A DNA stretch of 64,000 nt from Oceanospirillum multiglobuliferum (GCF_900167095.1 NZ_FUXG01000002.1:124001-188000); one strand, 5' to 3'. Counted from the stretch's first letter, positions 47,754 to 57,363 are shown. Numbers and translations: made by a program. The notes: generated by a model from the sequence alone, not told the origin.

Positions 47754-48785
47754 ATGTACAGTCTTGCCCGAAATCTTCTTTTTCGCTTCTCCGGCGAAAC
47801 CGCTCATGAGCTGGCCTTAGATGGTCTCAGCGCGGCAGAGCGTTTGGGGGTATTGCCTCTTTTGACCAATAAAATGGTGCAGGCTCCCGTTGAAGTGATG
47901 GGGATTCGCTTTCCTAATGCCGTAGGTTTGGCAGCAGGTTTAGATAAAAATGCGGATCACTTAGACGCAATGGGTGCGTTGGGTTTTGGCTTTGTTGAGG
48001 TGGGTACCGTAACCCCTAAAGCGCAGCCGGGTAACCCTAAGCCTCGCATTTTTCGAATTCCGGAGAAAGGCGCGATTATTAACCGCATGGGCTTTAACAA
48101 CAAAGGGGTGCATCACCTTGTTGAGCAGGTGAAGCAGCGTCGTTACTCAGGTGTTTTGGGGATCAATGTCGGTAAAAATCTGAGCACCTCTGTTGAAGAT
48201 GCTGAGCAAGATTATCTGTACTGTCTAAAGGCTGTCTATGAACATGCCGATTACATCACCGTGAATATCTCATCGCCGAATACGCCCGGTTTGCGAAACC
48301 TTCAATTTGGTGAAACCCTTGAGTCTTTGCTGCGTGCGTTAAAGACCGAGCAGACCCGCTTATCGGATCTTCATCAGCGTTATGTGCCAATTGCGATTAA
48401 AATTGCACCAGATATGAGTGATGATGAAGTGCGTTTGGTTGCGGGTAATATTCGCAATCAGAAAATGGATGCCGTGATTGCAACCAACACCACACTGGAA
48501 CGTGCTGCGGTACAGGGTTTGGCACATGCAGATGAAGCTGGTGGTTTAAGTGGTAAGCCTGTTCGTGAGAAGTCGACCCACGTGATTCGGTTATTGGCTG
48601 ACAGCCTTGAGGGCGATCTGCCCATTATTGGTGTGGGTGGCATTGATAGCGCACAAGCTGCTTGTGAAAAAATTGAAGCGGGTGCCAGTCTCGTGCAGGT
48701 TTATACAGGCTTTATTTATGAAGGGCCTGCTTTAATTAAAGATGCGGCAGAGGCAATTGCAGCCTTGCAAGCGCGTCGTCAGTAA
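47754..48785 (+). CDS. pyrD: Dihydroorotate dehydrogenase (quinone), class 2
   Basis: A membrane-associated flavoenzyme of pyrimidine synthesis, passing electrons to quinone. The N-terminal amphipathic helix ([19 protein letters not shown]) is the class 2 membrane anchor. FMN and substrate motifs include [30 protein letters not shown], the catalytic Ser segment [15 protein letters not shown], and [16 protein letters not shown]. Length 343. A TATACT -10 element lies about 65 bp upstream. The neighbouring convergent rmf gene is the same as in Pseudomonas and E. coli. Confidence 0.97.
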   Translation: MYSLARNLLFRFSGETAHELALDGLSAAERLGVLPLLTNKMVQAPVEVMGIRFPNAVGLAAGLDKNADHLDAMGALGFGFVEVGTVTPKAQPGNPKPRIFRIPEKGAIINRMGFNNKGVHHLVEQVKQRRYSGVLGINVGKNLSTSVEDAEQDYLYCLKAVYEHADYITVNISSPNTPGLRNLQFGETLESLLRALKTEQTRLSDLHQRYVPIAIKIAPDMSDDEVRLVAGNIRNQKMDAVIATNTTLERAAVQGLAHADEAGGLSGKPVREKSTHVIRLLADSLEGDLPIIGVGGIDSAQAACEKIEAGASLVQVYTGFIYEGPALIKDAAEAIAALQARRQ

Positions 48786-48805
48786 GGCAAGGCTCAGAAA
48801 ATAGA

Positions 48806-48828
48806 AAGGCTCACAACATGTGAGCCTT
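48806..48828. terminator. Hairpin terminator between pyrD and rmf
   Basis: AAGGCTCAC and GTGAGCCTT form a perfect 9-bp stem with loop AACAT. The minus-strand exit is T-rich (TTTCTATTTTC), so it suits rmf; the plus-strand exit is weaker. Confidence 0.75.
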
Positions 48829-48898
48829 AAGTATTTGGAGCGCAGAGCCAGTAAAACGCTGTATTGTTTTATCGGCTCATCAACGGAGTGTTGAGACG

Positions 48899-49108
48899 CT
48901 ACGTCATCACAGTAGGATTCTTGTGAATGCCGGCCACACCCGTCATGCCTGACCATGAATCAGACCGACCTTCTCGCCACCCGCTCATCCAGTACTGACG
49001 GGTGTCGACATCTTGATTGGGGCACAGGTCGCGGGACTTACCACTCACGCCTGCTTGATAACCACGTACGAAAGCTTTTTGGGCTGGGTCACGTTTTTGT
49101 TTTCTCAT
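48899..49108 (-). CDS. rmf: Ribosome modulation factor RMF
   Basis: RMF dimerises 70S ribosomes into inactive 100S particles in stationary phase. The sequence MRKQKRDPAQKAFVRGYQAG, then CPNQ and WMSGWREGRSD, aligns directly with E. coli RMF. I start at ATG 49108, with GAGG at a 9-base spacing, giving 69 residues; E. coli RMF has 55. The extra residues form a C-terminal tail after the conserved Trp-Arg-Glu segment. It converges on pyrD, the classic rmf neighbour. Confidence 0.93.
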   Translation of the reverse strand: MRKQKRDPAQKAFVRGYQAGVSGKSRDLCPNQDVDTRQYWMSGWREGRSDSWSGMTGVAGIHKNPTVMT

Positions 49109-49510
49109 AGAGTAACGCCTCGTAGCTATTTCTGGGGCCAAACTGGGTGCCTGTTAACATGGCTTGATCAGTTCAACCATCCTTTAGTTGAGTTATTTCC
49201 TATGGCAGAAAACCTAGACATCAGGTTTATTTTATCTCCGGTCTGATGTGTGGCTTTCACTAAAACGGATTAAATTGCGTCAATTTTTGCTTAGTCGGTT
49301 AAGGTTTAAGAAATGGTTCGGTTTAATCTGGATGAATTCATCATTGTTTGAGTTAGCCATTTGCAGAATCAAAAGGCAACAGTTAAGTTGTAGATGAATT
49401 GTTACACTTTGTCGATAACCTTTTTTTCATAATTCCGCAGCCTGTTAGATGGTTAAGGAATAAAACAAAGTGCTCATGAGCAGCATTTTGATTATTTTGG
49501 TTGAGAAATC
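49109..49510. other. Intergenic region between rmf and rlmKL
   Basis: 402 bp between divergent genes, presumably holding both promoters. It is AT-rich towards the rlmKL side. I see no convincing paired promoter boxes, RNA gene or coding frame; the 77-codon plus-strand frame at its left end overlaps rmf and lacks family features. Confidence 0.5.
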
Positions 49511-51712
49511 ATGGCATTACTAGAATTGTTTTTAACCTGTCCAAAGAGTTTGGAAGGGCTGCTAGCACAAGAATGTGAACAATTAGGTGCAGAATCGGTA
49601 AAAGAAAGTGTGGCAGGCGTTTCTTGTCATGCCACTTTAGAGACCGCTTACAAACTTTGTTTGTGGTCACGTTTGGCAAACCGTGTGCTGTTACGTCTGC
49701 ATCAAGGTGCTGCAGAAACCGCTGATGAATTATATGACACCATTCAACAGGTGAACTGGGATGAGCATATGCAATCCGGTGGAACCCTGACGGTTGATTT
49801 CTCTGGTACGAATCGCGAAATCCGTAACACGCACTTTGCGGCCCAACGCGTAAAAGATGCGATTGTGGATCAACTGAAGGATCGTACTGGGTTCCGTCAT
49901 TCTGTGGATAAAGAGCGTCCATCCATGCGGGTGAATGTGCGCTTACACCATGGCGAGGTGGTCATCTGTCTGGATCTTTCTGGTAACAGCTTACATCAGC
50001 GGGGATATCGTTTAGATGGCGGTTTAGCGCCACTGAAAGAGAACTTGGCCGCCGCTATTTTGATTCGCAGTGGTTGGCCTGAGTTGGCTAAAAAAGGTGC
50101 GCCTTTATTGGACCCAATGTGTGGTTCTGGCACCTTATTGATTGAAGCCGCGCTGATTGCTATGGACCAAGCTCCGGGGCTCAACCGTAGTCACTTTGGC
50201 TTTTTTACATGGAAACAACATGATTTCGACCTCTGGCAAGAGGTGGAAAAAGAAGCGGATATTCGAGCAGGCTTAGGCCGAAAACGTTGGCAGGGCCTGA
50301 TCTATGGCTATGATGTCAGCAATAAAGCACTAGATGCTGCTCGCAAAAATATCCGCCGAGCAGGTCTGGATAAAACGATTCACGTGACCAAGAAAGAGTT
50401 GGCTTATTTTGCTCAGCCTACCCATGCCGGTGTCTTAGAGGCAGGATTGGTGGCTACTAACCCTCCCTATGGTGAGCGTATCAGTGATATGCCTTCGTTA
50501 ATTCACCTGTATCGTCATTTGGGTGAACGTTTGAAAGAAGCATTTCCTGATTGGCAAGTTTCAGTGTTCACAGGCAACCCAGACCTGTGCCACAAAATGG
50601 GGATGCGTAGCCATAAGCAATACGCCATGTTCAACGGTGCGTTACCTTGTAAGCTATTACTCTTCAAAGTACTGCCTCAGGTGGTGCGTGAGACGGGTGA
50701 TGATAGCCCCGAAAAAGTGGCTAAGCCGCTGCAAAGCACAGAAGACTTAATTTACGATGAGTCTGACTGGAGCGAAGGTGCGGTGATGTTCGCCAATCGC
50801 TTGCGCAAGAATTTGAAACAGCTGAAAAAGTGGCTGAAGAAAAGTGGCGTGCAGTGCTACCGTGCATATGATGCAGATATTCCTGAATACTCTGTTGCTG
50901 TTGATGTCTACGGTGATCATTTGCATGTACAAGAATATGCGCCGCCTAAAACCATTGACAGCAGCAAGGCAGAGCGTCGTCTAATGGACGTGATTCAAGT
51001 ACTGCCTGCGGTTTTTGACATGAAGCCCAGCAATATTCACTTGAAGCAGCGTAAGCGTCAGGCGGGTACATCGCAATATGAAAAGCTGAACCGTAAAGAG
51101 CAGATGCTAACGGTACAAGAGGGGCCTTGTAAGATTTTGGTCAATCTTGATGATTATTTAGACACAGGCCTGTTCTTAGATCACCGCCCGATTCGCAGTT
51201 ATATCGGCGAGCAGTCTAAAGACAAACGGGTGCTGAATTTGTTCTGCTATACCGGAACAGCCTCGGTTCATGCCGCAGTTGGCGGCGCGCGCAGTACAGT
51301 CAGTGTGGATATGTCGAAGACCTATCTGAACTGGGCACAGCAAAATATGAAGCTGAACGGTTGTGCCGGGCCACAGCATGAGTTTATTCAGGCCGATTGT
51401 ACGCAGTGGTTGGCAGACAATGATCGCCTGTTTGACCTGATCTTTATGGACCCGCCGACCTTCTCAAACTCAAAACGCATGGAAGGTGTTTTTGATGTGC
51501 AGCGAGACCATGCGCGGATGATTCGTCATGCCATGCGGGTGTTGAGTCCGGGCGGAGTACTGATTTTCTCGAACAATTTGCGCAGCTTCAAAATGGACGA
51601 AGGCATTTTAGAGCAGTATGACGTGGATGATATTTCGAAAGAGTCCATTCCAACGGATTTTGCGCGTAATCAGCGCATCCATCACTGCTTTGAAATTCGT
51701 TATTTTGACTAA
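49511..51712 (+). CDS. rlmL: 23S rRNA methyltransferase RlmKL (m2G2445 and m7G2069)
   Basis: A 733-residue fusion of two rRNA guanine methyltransferases. The N-terminal part has a THUMP domain (about 45-155) and the RlmL catalytic domain with DPMCGSGTLLIEAALIA near 200 and the VATNPPYGERI motif near 318. The C-terminal RlmK part has VLNLFCYTGTASVHAAVGGA near 577 and MDPPTFSNSKRM near 648. E. coli RlmKL is about 702 residues. It starts at ATG 49511. Confidence 0.96.
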   Translation: MALLELFLTCPKSLEGLLAQECEQLGAESVKESVAGVSCHATLETAYKLCLWSRLANRVLLRLHQGAAETADELYDTIQQVNWDEHMQSGGTLTVDFSGTNREIRNTHFAAQRVKDAIVDQLKDRTGFRHSVDKERPSMRVNVRLHHGEVVICLDLSGNSLHQRGYRLDGGLAPLKENLAAAILIRSGWPELAKKGAPLLDPMCGSGTLLIEAALIAMDQAPGLNRSHFGFFTWKQHDFDLWQEVEKEADIRAGLGRKRWQGLIYGYDVSNKALDAARKNIRRAGLDKTIHVTKKELAYFAQPTHAGVLEAGLVATNPPYGERISDMPSLIHLYRHLGERLKEAFPDWQVSVFTGNPDLCHKMGMRSHKQYAMFNGALPCKLLLFKVLPQVVRETGDDSPEKVAKPLQSTEDLIYDESDWSEGAVMFANRLRKNLKQLKKWLKKSGVQCYRAYDADIPEYSVAVDVYGDHLHVQEYAPPKTIDSSKAERRLMDVIQVLPAVFDMKPSNIHLKQRKRQAGTSQYEKLNRKEQMLTVQEGPCKILVNLDDYLDTGLFLDHRPIRSYIGEQSKDKRVLNLFCYTGTASVHAAVGGARSTVSVDMSKTYLNWAQQNMKLNGCAGPQHEFIQADCTQWLADNDRLFDLIFMDPPTFSNSKRMEGVFDVQRDHARMIRHAMRVLSPGGVLIFSNNLRSFKMDEGILEQYDVDDISKESIPTDFARNQRIHHCFEIRYFD

Positions 51713-51727
51713 AAATTGACTGAGATG

Positions 51728-51747
51728 TGCCGCCAAGGACGGTGGCA
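51728..51747 (+). terminator. Weak hairpin after rlmKL
   Basis: TGCCGCC pairs with GGTGGCA (one G-T pair) around AAGGAC, 16 bases after the rlmKL stop. There is no T run, so termination is uncertain. Confidence 0.35.
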
Positions 51748-51804
51748 TCCAATCTACCTATAAAATGGAATGTCTCATTAACTTCTAAAGTTTAAGACCT
51801 CAAA

Positions 51805-52044
51805 ATGACAAAGAAACTTTATCTATTCACCACAGATGGTTGCCATTTATGCGAAATGGCGTTGGCAATTGTGCAGCCGTTATTGTCAGATACTAAGTGG
51901 CAATTAACCTTAGTTGAAATTAGTGAGGAAGCCTCGCTGGTGGAGCAATACGGCATCCGTATCCCTGTACTGTTAAAAGAAGGGGCTATTGAAGACTTAG
52001 GCTGGCCATTTGACCAAGAGCAGGTTGTAAGCTATCTAAACTAA
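51805..52044 (+). CDS. Small glutaredoxin-like protein (DUF836)
   Basis: A 79-residue thioredoxin-fold protein with a CxxC site in TDGCHLCEMA near residue 13 and the cis-Pro turn IRIPVLL near 52, as in DUF836/YruB-like glutaredoxins. It is probably a cytosolic thiol oxidoreductase; its partner is unknown. It lies between rlmKL and the LbcA-like gene, in the same orientation. Confidence 0.85.
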   Translation: MTKKLYLFTTDGCHLCEMALAIVQPLLSDTKWQLTLVEISEEASLVEQYGIRIPVLLKEGAIEDLGWPFDQEQVVSYLN

Positions 52045-52182
52045 CTTCGGCCTTTTACTTGAAAGATATAAATAATACACAGGCATGTGTTAACAAACCT
52101 AGTAACCAGTAGTGTATATTGAAACTTAATGGTCGTGATAAAGTCGATCTTACAATCGATGGTTTGTTTTCAGGAAATATTC

Positions 52183-53988
52183 ATGCGTGTTTTTTTATAC
52201 CCTCTCGCGGGTTGTTTGTTACTTCTGACGGGATGTCAGACTTTGACTCAGCAGAAAGCCTCTTCACCCTCTGTCTTGAGCACGCAGGTTGTACATCAGC
52301 AATCGGATGAACATGAAAATGCGCAGCCATTATCAGGTCTTGATGCTGAAGGGGTCAGCGAGTTAATCGCGGCAGAGATAGCGGGGCAGCGCAATCGAGT
52401 TGACCTTGCTCTTCAGTTATACCTAGAACAGGCCAGTCGTTTAGAACATCCAGCGTTGGCACAGCGTGCCACTTATATTGCTCAATATCTGCGAGACACT
52501 CAAGCCGCGCTAGATGCGGCAGAGCTTTGGAGCGATATGGACCCTAGCAGCGTTGAAGCGCATCGGCTTAGTTCAACACTATTGATTCAACAGGGTGAGT
52601 CACTAGAAGCTTTTGAGCATCAGTCGGCACTATTTGCCCTGAATGAGCAAACGCACTTTGCTTATTTGGTTGCACAGAGCCAACACAGTGATAGTGCTGT
52701 GCATGAGGAGCTGTTGCTAAATCTTAATGAGTTAAAAACACAAGCAAAAGAAAATGTTGATATTTTAACGGCCATTGCTCAGCTACATATTTTTGCAAAA
52801 CGTCTTGTTGAAGCTGAGGTAGAAATTGATGCGGCTTTAAAGATAAACCCGAAGCAAGAACAAACTCTAATCTTAAAAGCAGGCCTGCAAACTCAAACAA
52901 AAGGTATTGATGCAGGCATATTGGTTTTGCAGGCTGCAGATAAAGCGCTGCCAAATAGTTTGCGTATCCAGCTGGCACTAGCACGTAGTTATGTGAAGGT
53001 AGAGCGCTTAGATGAAGCGCAAAATATTTTTGCCAATCTATCAGAAAAACACCCGCAAGATGGGCAAATGATGCTTTCACTAGCCTTGGTGATGATGGAA
53101 AACGGCCTAAATGCTCAAGCAGAAAAAGAGTTCGAAAAGCTCATTGCCAATCAACAGCAAGTAGATCAGGCTCATTTCTATTTAGGGCGAATTCACGAAC
53201 AAGATAATGATGTTGATGGCGCTATATTTCATTATCAAGAGGTGAAAGGTGGCGAAGAGTTTTTACAAGCACATGCTCGCGCGACTCGTTTGCAAATTGA
53301 AGCAGGTAGGATTGAAGATGCACGGGTGCATTTGGCGCAGATCCGTCTTGCACAACCTGAGCTGGCAGATCAACTCTACCTGTTAGAAAGCGAAGTTTTG
53401 CAGAGTCTTGATCGAAACCAAGAGGCTTATGAATTGTTGTCAGAGGCGCTTGAAATGAGTACGCAGAGCGATGAACTGCTTTATCAGCGCGCTATGATTG
53501 CGTTTCGACAAGGGCGGATTGCTTTAATGGAACAAGACCTGCGTAAAGTTCTGGAGCAAGACCCAAACAACGCAACCGTATTGAACACCCTAGGTTATAC
53601 CTTAACTGACTACAGTGAACGCTATTCTGAAGCCTTAGAGTTAATTAAAAAGGCTTTTGCTTTAAAGCCAGGGGACCCTGCAATTATGGATAGTCTGGGT
53701 TGGGCGCACTATCGTTTAAAAGAGTATGAGCTGGCTGTTGATTATTTAAGCCAAGCTTATGGGCAGATGCAAGATGCAGAGATTGCGACCCATCTAATTG
53801 AAGTGTATTGGGTGATGGAGCAAAAGGAGAAAGCGCAACTTTTGTTGCAGGAAGCTTTACAGCTATTTCCTGATCATGACTTGGTGATTGACTTACTGAA
53901 CCGCTTTCCAGCGTTAAATAATACCAATAAAAGTGCTGTACCAGAGAACTCTATCCCTCAAGATAAAGTACTAAAGGTAATCCCCTAA
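52183..53988 (+). CDS. TPR outer-membrane lipoprotein, LbcA-like
   Basis: A 601-residue protein with a lipoprotein signal (lipobox LLTGC, acylated Cys near residue 18) followed by about 13 TPR-type helical repeats (for example LALARSYVKVERLDEAQNIF and PAIMDSLGWAHYRLKEYELA). ATG 52183 has AGGAAA at good spacing and directly starts the signal peptide; the longer frame adds 18 residues before it. It precedes lolB with a one-base overlap. In P. aeruginosa the gene in this position encodes LbcA, an adaptor that recruits carboxy-terminal processing proteases to peptidoglycan hydrolases. Role assigned by architecture and synteny. Confidence 0.85.
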   Translation: MRVFLYPLAGCLLLLTGCQTLTQQKASSPSVLSTQVVHQQSDEHENAQPLSGLDAEGVSELIAAEIAGQRNRVDLALQLYLEQASRLEHPALAQRATYIAQYLRDTQAALDAAELWSDMDPSSVEAHRLSSTLLIQQGESLEAFEHQSALFALNEQTHFAYLVAQSQHSDSAVHEELLLNLNELKTQAKENVDILTAIAQLHIFAKRLVEAEVEIDAALKINPKQEQTLILKAGLQTQTKGIDAGILVLQAADKALPNSLRIQLALARSYVKVERLDEAQNIFANLSEKHPQDGQMMLSLALVMMENGLNAQAEKEFEKLIANQQQVDQAHFYLGRIHEQDNDVDGAIFHYQEVKGGEEFLQAHARATRLQIEAGRIEDARVHLAQIRLAQPELADQLYLLESEVLQSLDRNQEAYELLSEALEMSTQSDELLYQRAMIAFRQGRIALMEQDLRKVLEQDPNNATVLNTLGYTLTDYSERYSEALELIKKAFALKPGDPAIMDSLGWAHYRLKEYELAVDYLSQAYGQMQDAEIATHLIEVYWVMEQKEKAQLLLQEALQLFPDHDLVIDLLNRFPALNNTNKSAVPENSIPQDKVLKVIP

Positions 53989-54638
53989 TGAGCATGATCT
54001 CTAGTGTATTTTTACTCAGATCCTTGGTTTTTTTGCTGATATTGATGCTGTTATTACTGGGGGGCTGTGCATCAACAGAGGTGCTAAAGCCAACAGGTGA
54101 GAGCTATATGCAGCGCCATAATGACGAGCGTACCAAATTAACCCATTGGCAAATGAATGGTAAAATTCGTGTTAAAACAGCAGATAGCTCCGATAGTGCC
54201 AATCTACTATGGCAGCAAAATGGACAACAGTATCGTATCATTCTAAGCGGCCCTTTTGGTCAATCTGGGGCTACAATTCAAGGCGATCCTTATCAAGTTC
54301 AATTACTGCTGCCAGAAAAGGGAGCCTATCAAGCTAGTACACCAGAGCAGCTGTTGCATGATTATTTTGGTTGGAATCTACCGCTGAGCCATCTTTTTTA
54401 TTGGGTACGTACTTTGCCTGCACCGTTGTTGCCTTATCAATCGAACCTAAATGAGCAGCAGCAACTGGCACAATTGATACAAGATGGCTGGGAGATTCGC
54501 TATGACCGTTACCATGAGGCGCTTAAGCCAATGTTGCCCGGCCGGATGAAAATTAGCAAAGGTGATTTACAGCTTACATTAGTAATCAACCAGTGGCAGC
54601 TAGAGCCTGATTTTGCACAGCTCAGTTCATTCAGATAA
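53988..54638 (+). CDS. lolB: Outer-membrane lipoprotein receptor LolB
   Basis: LolB receives lipoproteins from LolA and inserts them in the outer membrane. A hydrophobic signal ends in the lipobox LLGGC (Cys near residue 27). The conserved WQMNGKIRVKT and GPFGQSGATIQGD segments belong to the LolB beta-fold. Length 216. The ATG overlaps the stop of the upstream TPR lipoprotein gene by one base; ispE follows 27 bp later, the standard lolB-ispE-prs order. Confidence 0.93.
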   Translation: MSMISSVFLLRSLVFLLILMLLLLGGCASTEVLKPTGESYMQRHNDERTKLTHWQMNGKIRVKTADSSDSANLLWQQNGQQYRIILSGPFGQSGATIQGDPYQVQLLLPEKGAYQASTPEQLLHDYFGWNLPLSHLFYWVRTLPAPLLPYQSNLNEQQQLAQLIQDGWEIRYDRYHEALKPMLPGRMKISKGDLQLTLVINQWQLEPDFAQLSSFR

Positions 54639-54665
54639 ACCTTTCAATTAAGATTTTTCTTTAAC

Positions 54666-55571
54666 ATGACAACCGCTTCTTTCAATCGACAGTTTTCTGA
54701 CGGCCAAATATCGCTCATGCTGCCTGCGCCAGCTAAATTAAATTTGATGCTTCATATCGTAGGTCGCCGTACAGATGGTTATCACTTGCTGCAATCTCAG
54801 TTTCAGTTTTTAGATTACTGCGACAGCCTACATTTTCAGCTCAATGACAGTCAGCAGATTAAGCTGGTTAGCTCAATTGCTGATTTGCCGACTGAAGACA
54901 ATCTCGTTGTTAAAGCTATACGTAAACTTTTAGCCTTTAAAAACATTGAGTTACCTTCAGGTGTAGATATCCGCTTAGATAAGAAAATCCCAATGGGTGG
55001 CGGTTTAGGTGGTGGTAGCTCTAATGCTGCAACCACTTTATTGGCACTAAATCATTTGTGGTCTCTTGGTTTATCTATCGATCAACTGGCTGATATTGGC
55101 TTGAGTCTTGGCGCGGATGTACCTGTTTTTGTACATGGTTTTGCAGCTTGGGCTGAAGGTGTGGGCGAGCGGTTAACACCAATTGAGCTAAAAGAACGTT
55201 GGTTTTTGGTCATCACTCCTACGTGCCATATCTCAACACAGGAAATTTTTTGTCACCCAGAATTGACAAGAGATACCGAAATCATGACAATTACGCGCGC
55301 ACTTGATCAGGGTGGCCACAACGATTGCGAGGCAATTGCTCGAAGTCTCTATAAAGAGGTTGATGAGGCAATTATCTGGCTGAGTCGGTTTGCACCGGCA
55401 CAGATGACAGGAACAGGCGCTTGCGTATTCGCAGGATTTGATGATGTTGATCAGGCTAACGCCGTCTATCATCAGTTGCCGAATCACTGGCACGGCTTTG
55501 TGGCTCAAGGGAAAAATACCTCCCCATTACATAAGACGCTTGCTGAAATCACGCTTTTCAGCGCGCCGTAA
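54666..55571 (+). CDS. ispE: 4-diphosphocytidyl-2-C-methylerythritol kinase IspE
   Basis: A GHMP kinase of the MEP isoprenoid pathway. The start LPAPAKLNLMLHIVGRRTDG carries the substrate Lys and ATP-domain residues; PMGGGLGGGSSNAATTLLAL near residue 108 is the phosphate-binding loop; MTGTGACVFAGF is the third GHMP motif. Length 301 is slightly above E. coli (283). tRNA-Gln and prs follow directly. Confidence 0.95.
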   Translation: MTTASFNRQFSDGQISLMLPAPAKLNLMLHIVGRRTDGYHLLQSQFQFLDYCDSLHFQLNDSQQIKLVSSIADLPTEDNLVVKAIRKLLAFKNIELPSGVDIRLDKKIPMGGGLGGGSSNAATTLLALNHLWSLGLSIDQLADIGLSLGADVPVFVHGFAAWAEGVGERLTPIELKERWFLVITPTCHISTQEIFCHPELTRDTEIMTITRALDQGGHNDCEAIARSLYKEVDEAIIWLSRFAPAQMTGTGACVFAGFDDVDQANAVYHQLPNHWHGFVAQGKNTSPLHKTLAEITLFSAP

Positions 55572-55593
55572 TTAAAACTGATCTTTTGACTGT

Positions 55594-55668
55594 TGGGGTA
55601 TCGCCAAGTGGTAAGGCACCGGTTTTTGGTATCGGCATTCCTAGGTTCGAATCCTAGTACCCCAGCCA
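55594..55668 (+). tRNA. tRNA-Gln (TTG)
   Basis: A 75-nt cloverleaf: acceptor TGGGGTA with TACCCCA, D arm GCC/GGC, anticodon loop TTTTGGT with anticodon TTG, T arm GGTTCGAATCC and encoded CCA. Position 37 is G, where E. coli tRNA-Gln has A. It lies between ispE and prs, as in Pseudomonas, and no separate promoter is evident. Confidence 0.96.
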
Positions 55669-55724
55669 TATTTCTACAGAACGTCCGCTTACTCCCGTCA
55701 GACTGAATCCAAAGGTAGTTGCTC

Positions 55725-56669
55725 GTGTCAAAGTTAATGGTGTTTACGGGGAATGCAAACCCCCAGTTAGCCCGAAAAGTTGTTGATTGTCTGGACATTC
55801 GTCTGGGTGATGCCACTGTTGGACAATTCAGCGACGGCGAGATTGCCGTAGAAATCAATGAAAACGTGCGCGGTAAAGACGTTTTCGTGATTCAGTCGAC
55901 TTGTGTGCCAACCAATGACAACTTGATGGAACTGATCCTGATGGTGGATGCGTTGCGTCGTGCTTCTGCACAGCGTATTACCGCAGTAATTCCTTACTTT
56001 GGTTATGCCCGTCAAGATCGTCGCGTACGTTCTGCCCGTGTTCCTATCAGTGCAAAAGTGATCGCTGACATGATCGTTGCTGTAGGCGTTGACCGTGTGT
56101 TGACTGTTGACTTGCATGCTGATCAGATTCAAGGCTTCTTTGATGTGCCGGTAGATAACGTTTACGGCTCGCCAATTCTGCTAGATGATATCGAACGTCA
56201 GTGCTACGAAAACTTGATCGTAGTCTCTCCAGACGTGGGTGGTGTAGTGCGTGCGCGAGCTATCGCTAAACAGCTTAACGATGCTGATCTGGCTATTATT
56301 GACAAGCGTCGTCCGCAGGCTAATGAAGCACAAGTAATGCATATCATTGGTGATGTTCAGGATCGTACCTGTGTGCTGGTTGATGACATGGTCGATACAG
56401 CGGGCACTTTATGTAAAGCTGCTGCCGCATTGAAAGAACATGGCGCTAAGCGAGTTGTGGCCTATGCAACACACCCTGTTTTGTCGGGTGCCGCTATTGA
56501 TAACTTGCGCAATTCTGTTCTTGATGAATTAATTATTACCGATACAGTTCCACTGAGTGATGCTGCACTGAAGTGTGGCAAGATCCGTCAGTTGACTTTG
56601 TCTGGTTTGTTGGCTGAAGCGGTACGTCGCGTCAGCAACGAAGAATCTATCAGCGCGATGTTCCGCTGA
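55725..56669 (+). CDS. prs: Ribose-phosphate pyrophosphokinase
   Basis: Prs makes PRPP from ribose-5-phosphate and ATP for nucleotide, His and Trp synthesis. Visible motifs: [30 protein letters not shown], the catalytic flexible loop region, and the PRPP-binding [15 protein letters not shown] start at GTG 55725 ([13 protein letters not shown]) because AAAGG is 9 bases upstream and the Pseudomonas protein begins [13 protein letters not shown]; a TTG six bases earlier is too close to the site. 314 residues. A terminator separates it from rplY. Confidence 0.96.
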   Translation: MSKLMVFTGNANPQLARKVVDCLDIRLGDATVGQFSDGEIAVEINENVRGKDVFVIQSTCVPTNDNLMELILMVDALRRASAQRITAVIPYFGYARQDRRVRSARVPISAKVIADMIVAVGVDRVLTVDLHADQIQGFFDVPVDNVYGSPILLDDIERQCYENLIVVSPDVGGVVRARAIAKQLNDADLAIIDKRRPQANEAQVMHIIGDVQDRTCVLVDDMVDTAGTLCKAAAALKEHGAKRVVAYATHPVLSGAAIDNLRNSVLDELIITDTVPLSDAALKCGKIRQLTLSGLLAEAVRRVSNEESISAMFR

Positions 56670-56691
56670 AATTAACTGTTTTAAACCGAGC

Positions 56692-56727
56692 GCTAACCTC
56701 TGGTCGCGGGGGTTAGCGTTTTCTTAT
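56692..56727 (+). terminator. Terminator between prs and rplY
   Basis: CGCTAACC pairs with GGTTAGCG (8 bp, GC-rich loop) and is followed by TTTTCTTAT. It lies just before the rplY ribosome-binding site, so rplY may have partial independence or read-through. Confidence 0.82.
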
Positions 56728-56748
56728 AGTAAAACCGAGGAAAGTCCT

Positions 56749-57363
56749 ATGACAGATTTCACTTTAAACGCTGTAGTTCGCAGCGACTTGGGGAAAGGTG
56801 CGAGCCGCCGCCTACGTCGTCTGGAAGGTACAACTCCAGCTATCGTTTACGGCTTGGGCAAAGCTCCAGTTTCTATCACGCTAGAACAGCGTGAGCTACT
56901 GGTGAAACTGGAAAATGAAGCATTCTACACTCATATTCTTGAGCTGAATGTGGAAGGCGGTGAGAAAGAGCAGGTGATCCTGAAAGCTCTGCAACGCCAC
57001 CCGTACAAGCCTATCGTAATGCACGCTGATTTCCAGCGCGTTGACGAAAGCTGCAAAGTGGTTGTTCATGTACCAATTCACTTCACTAATGAAGCGAACT
57101 GCAAAGGCGTTAAAACTGGCGGCGGCGTGATCCAGCACCACCTGTCAGAAGTTGAAGTACGTGCACTGCCAAGCCAGTTGCCAGCGTTTATCACTGTTGA
57201 TATGACAGCGATGACTAAAGGTCAAACAGTTCACCTGTCTGATCTGAAACTACCAGCAGGCGCAGAGATCGTTGCTCTTACTAAAGGCGCAGATCACGAT
57301 ACTGGCGTTGTTTCTGTTGTTGCGCCAAAAGGTGCTGCAGCTGAAGAGGCTAGCGCGGAGTAA
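56749..57363 (+). CDS. rplY: 50S ribosomal protein L25/Ctc
   Basis: The long (Ctc/TL5) form of the 5S-rRNA-binding protein L25, 204 residues. The N-terminal domain has [14 protein letters not shown] and [12 protein letters not shown]; the C-terminal beta domain has [20 protein letters not shown] and LPAFITVDM, ending in an Ala/Glu tail. Its gene is followed 18 bp later by pth, the common order in Pseudomonas-type genomes. Confidence 0.96.
   Translation: MTDFTLNAVVRSDLGKGASRRLRRLEGTTPAIVYGLGKAPVSITLEQRELLVKLENEAFYTHILELNVEGGEKEQVILKALQRHPYKPIVMHADFQRVDESCKVVVHVPIHFTNEANCKGVKTGGGVIQHHLSEVEVRALPSQLPAFITVDMTAMTKGQTVHLSDLKLPAGAEIVALTKGADHDTGVVSVVAPKGAAAEEASAE

Noticed and set aside
49013-49246. 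77-codon plus-strand open frame opposite and upstream of rmf
   Set aside because: Overlaps rmf in antisense, and the encoded sequence shows no family features or ribosome-binding site.
52129-52182. Longer start for the LbcA-like lipoprotein
   Set aside because: It would place 18 residues before a typical lipoprotein signal peptide; the internal ATG at 52183 has AGGAAA upstream.
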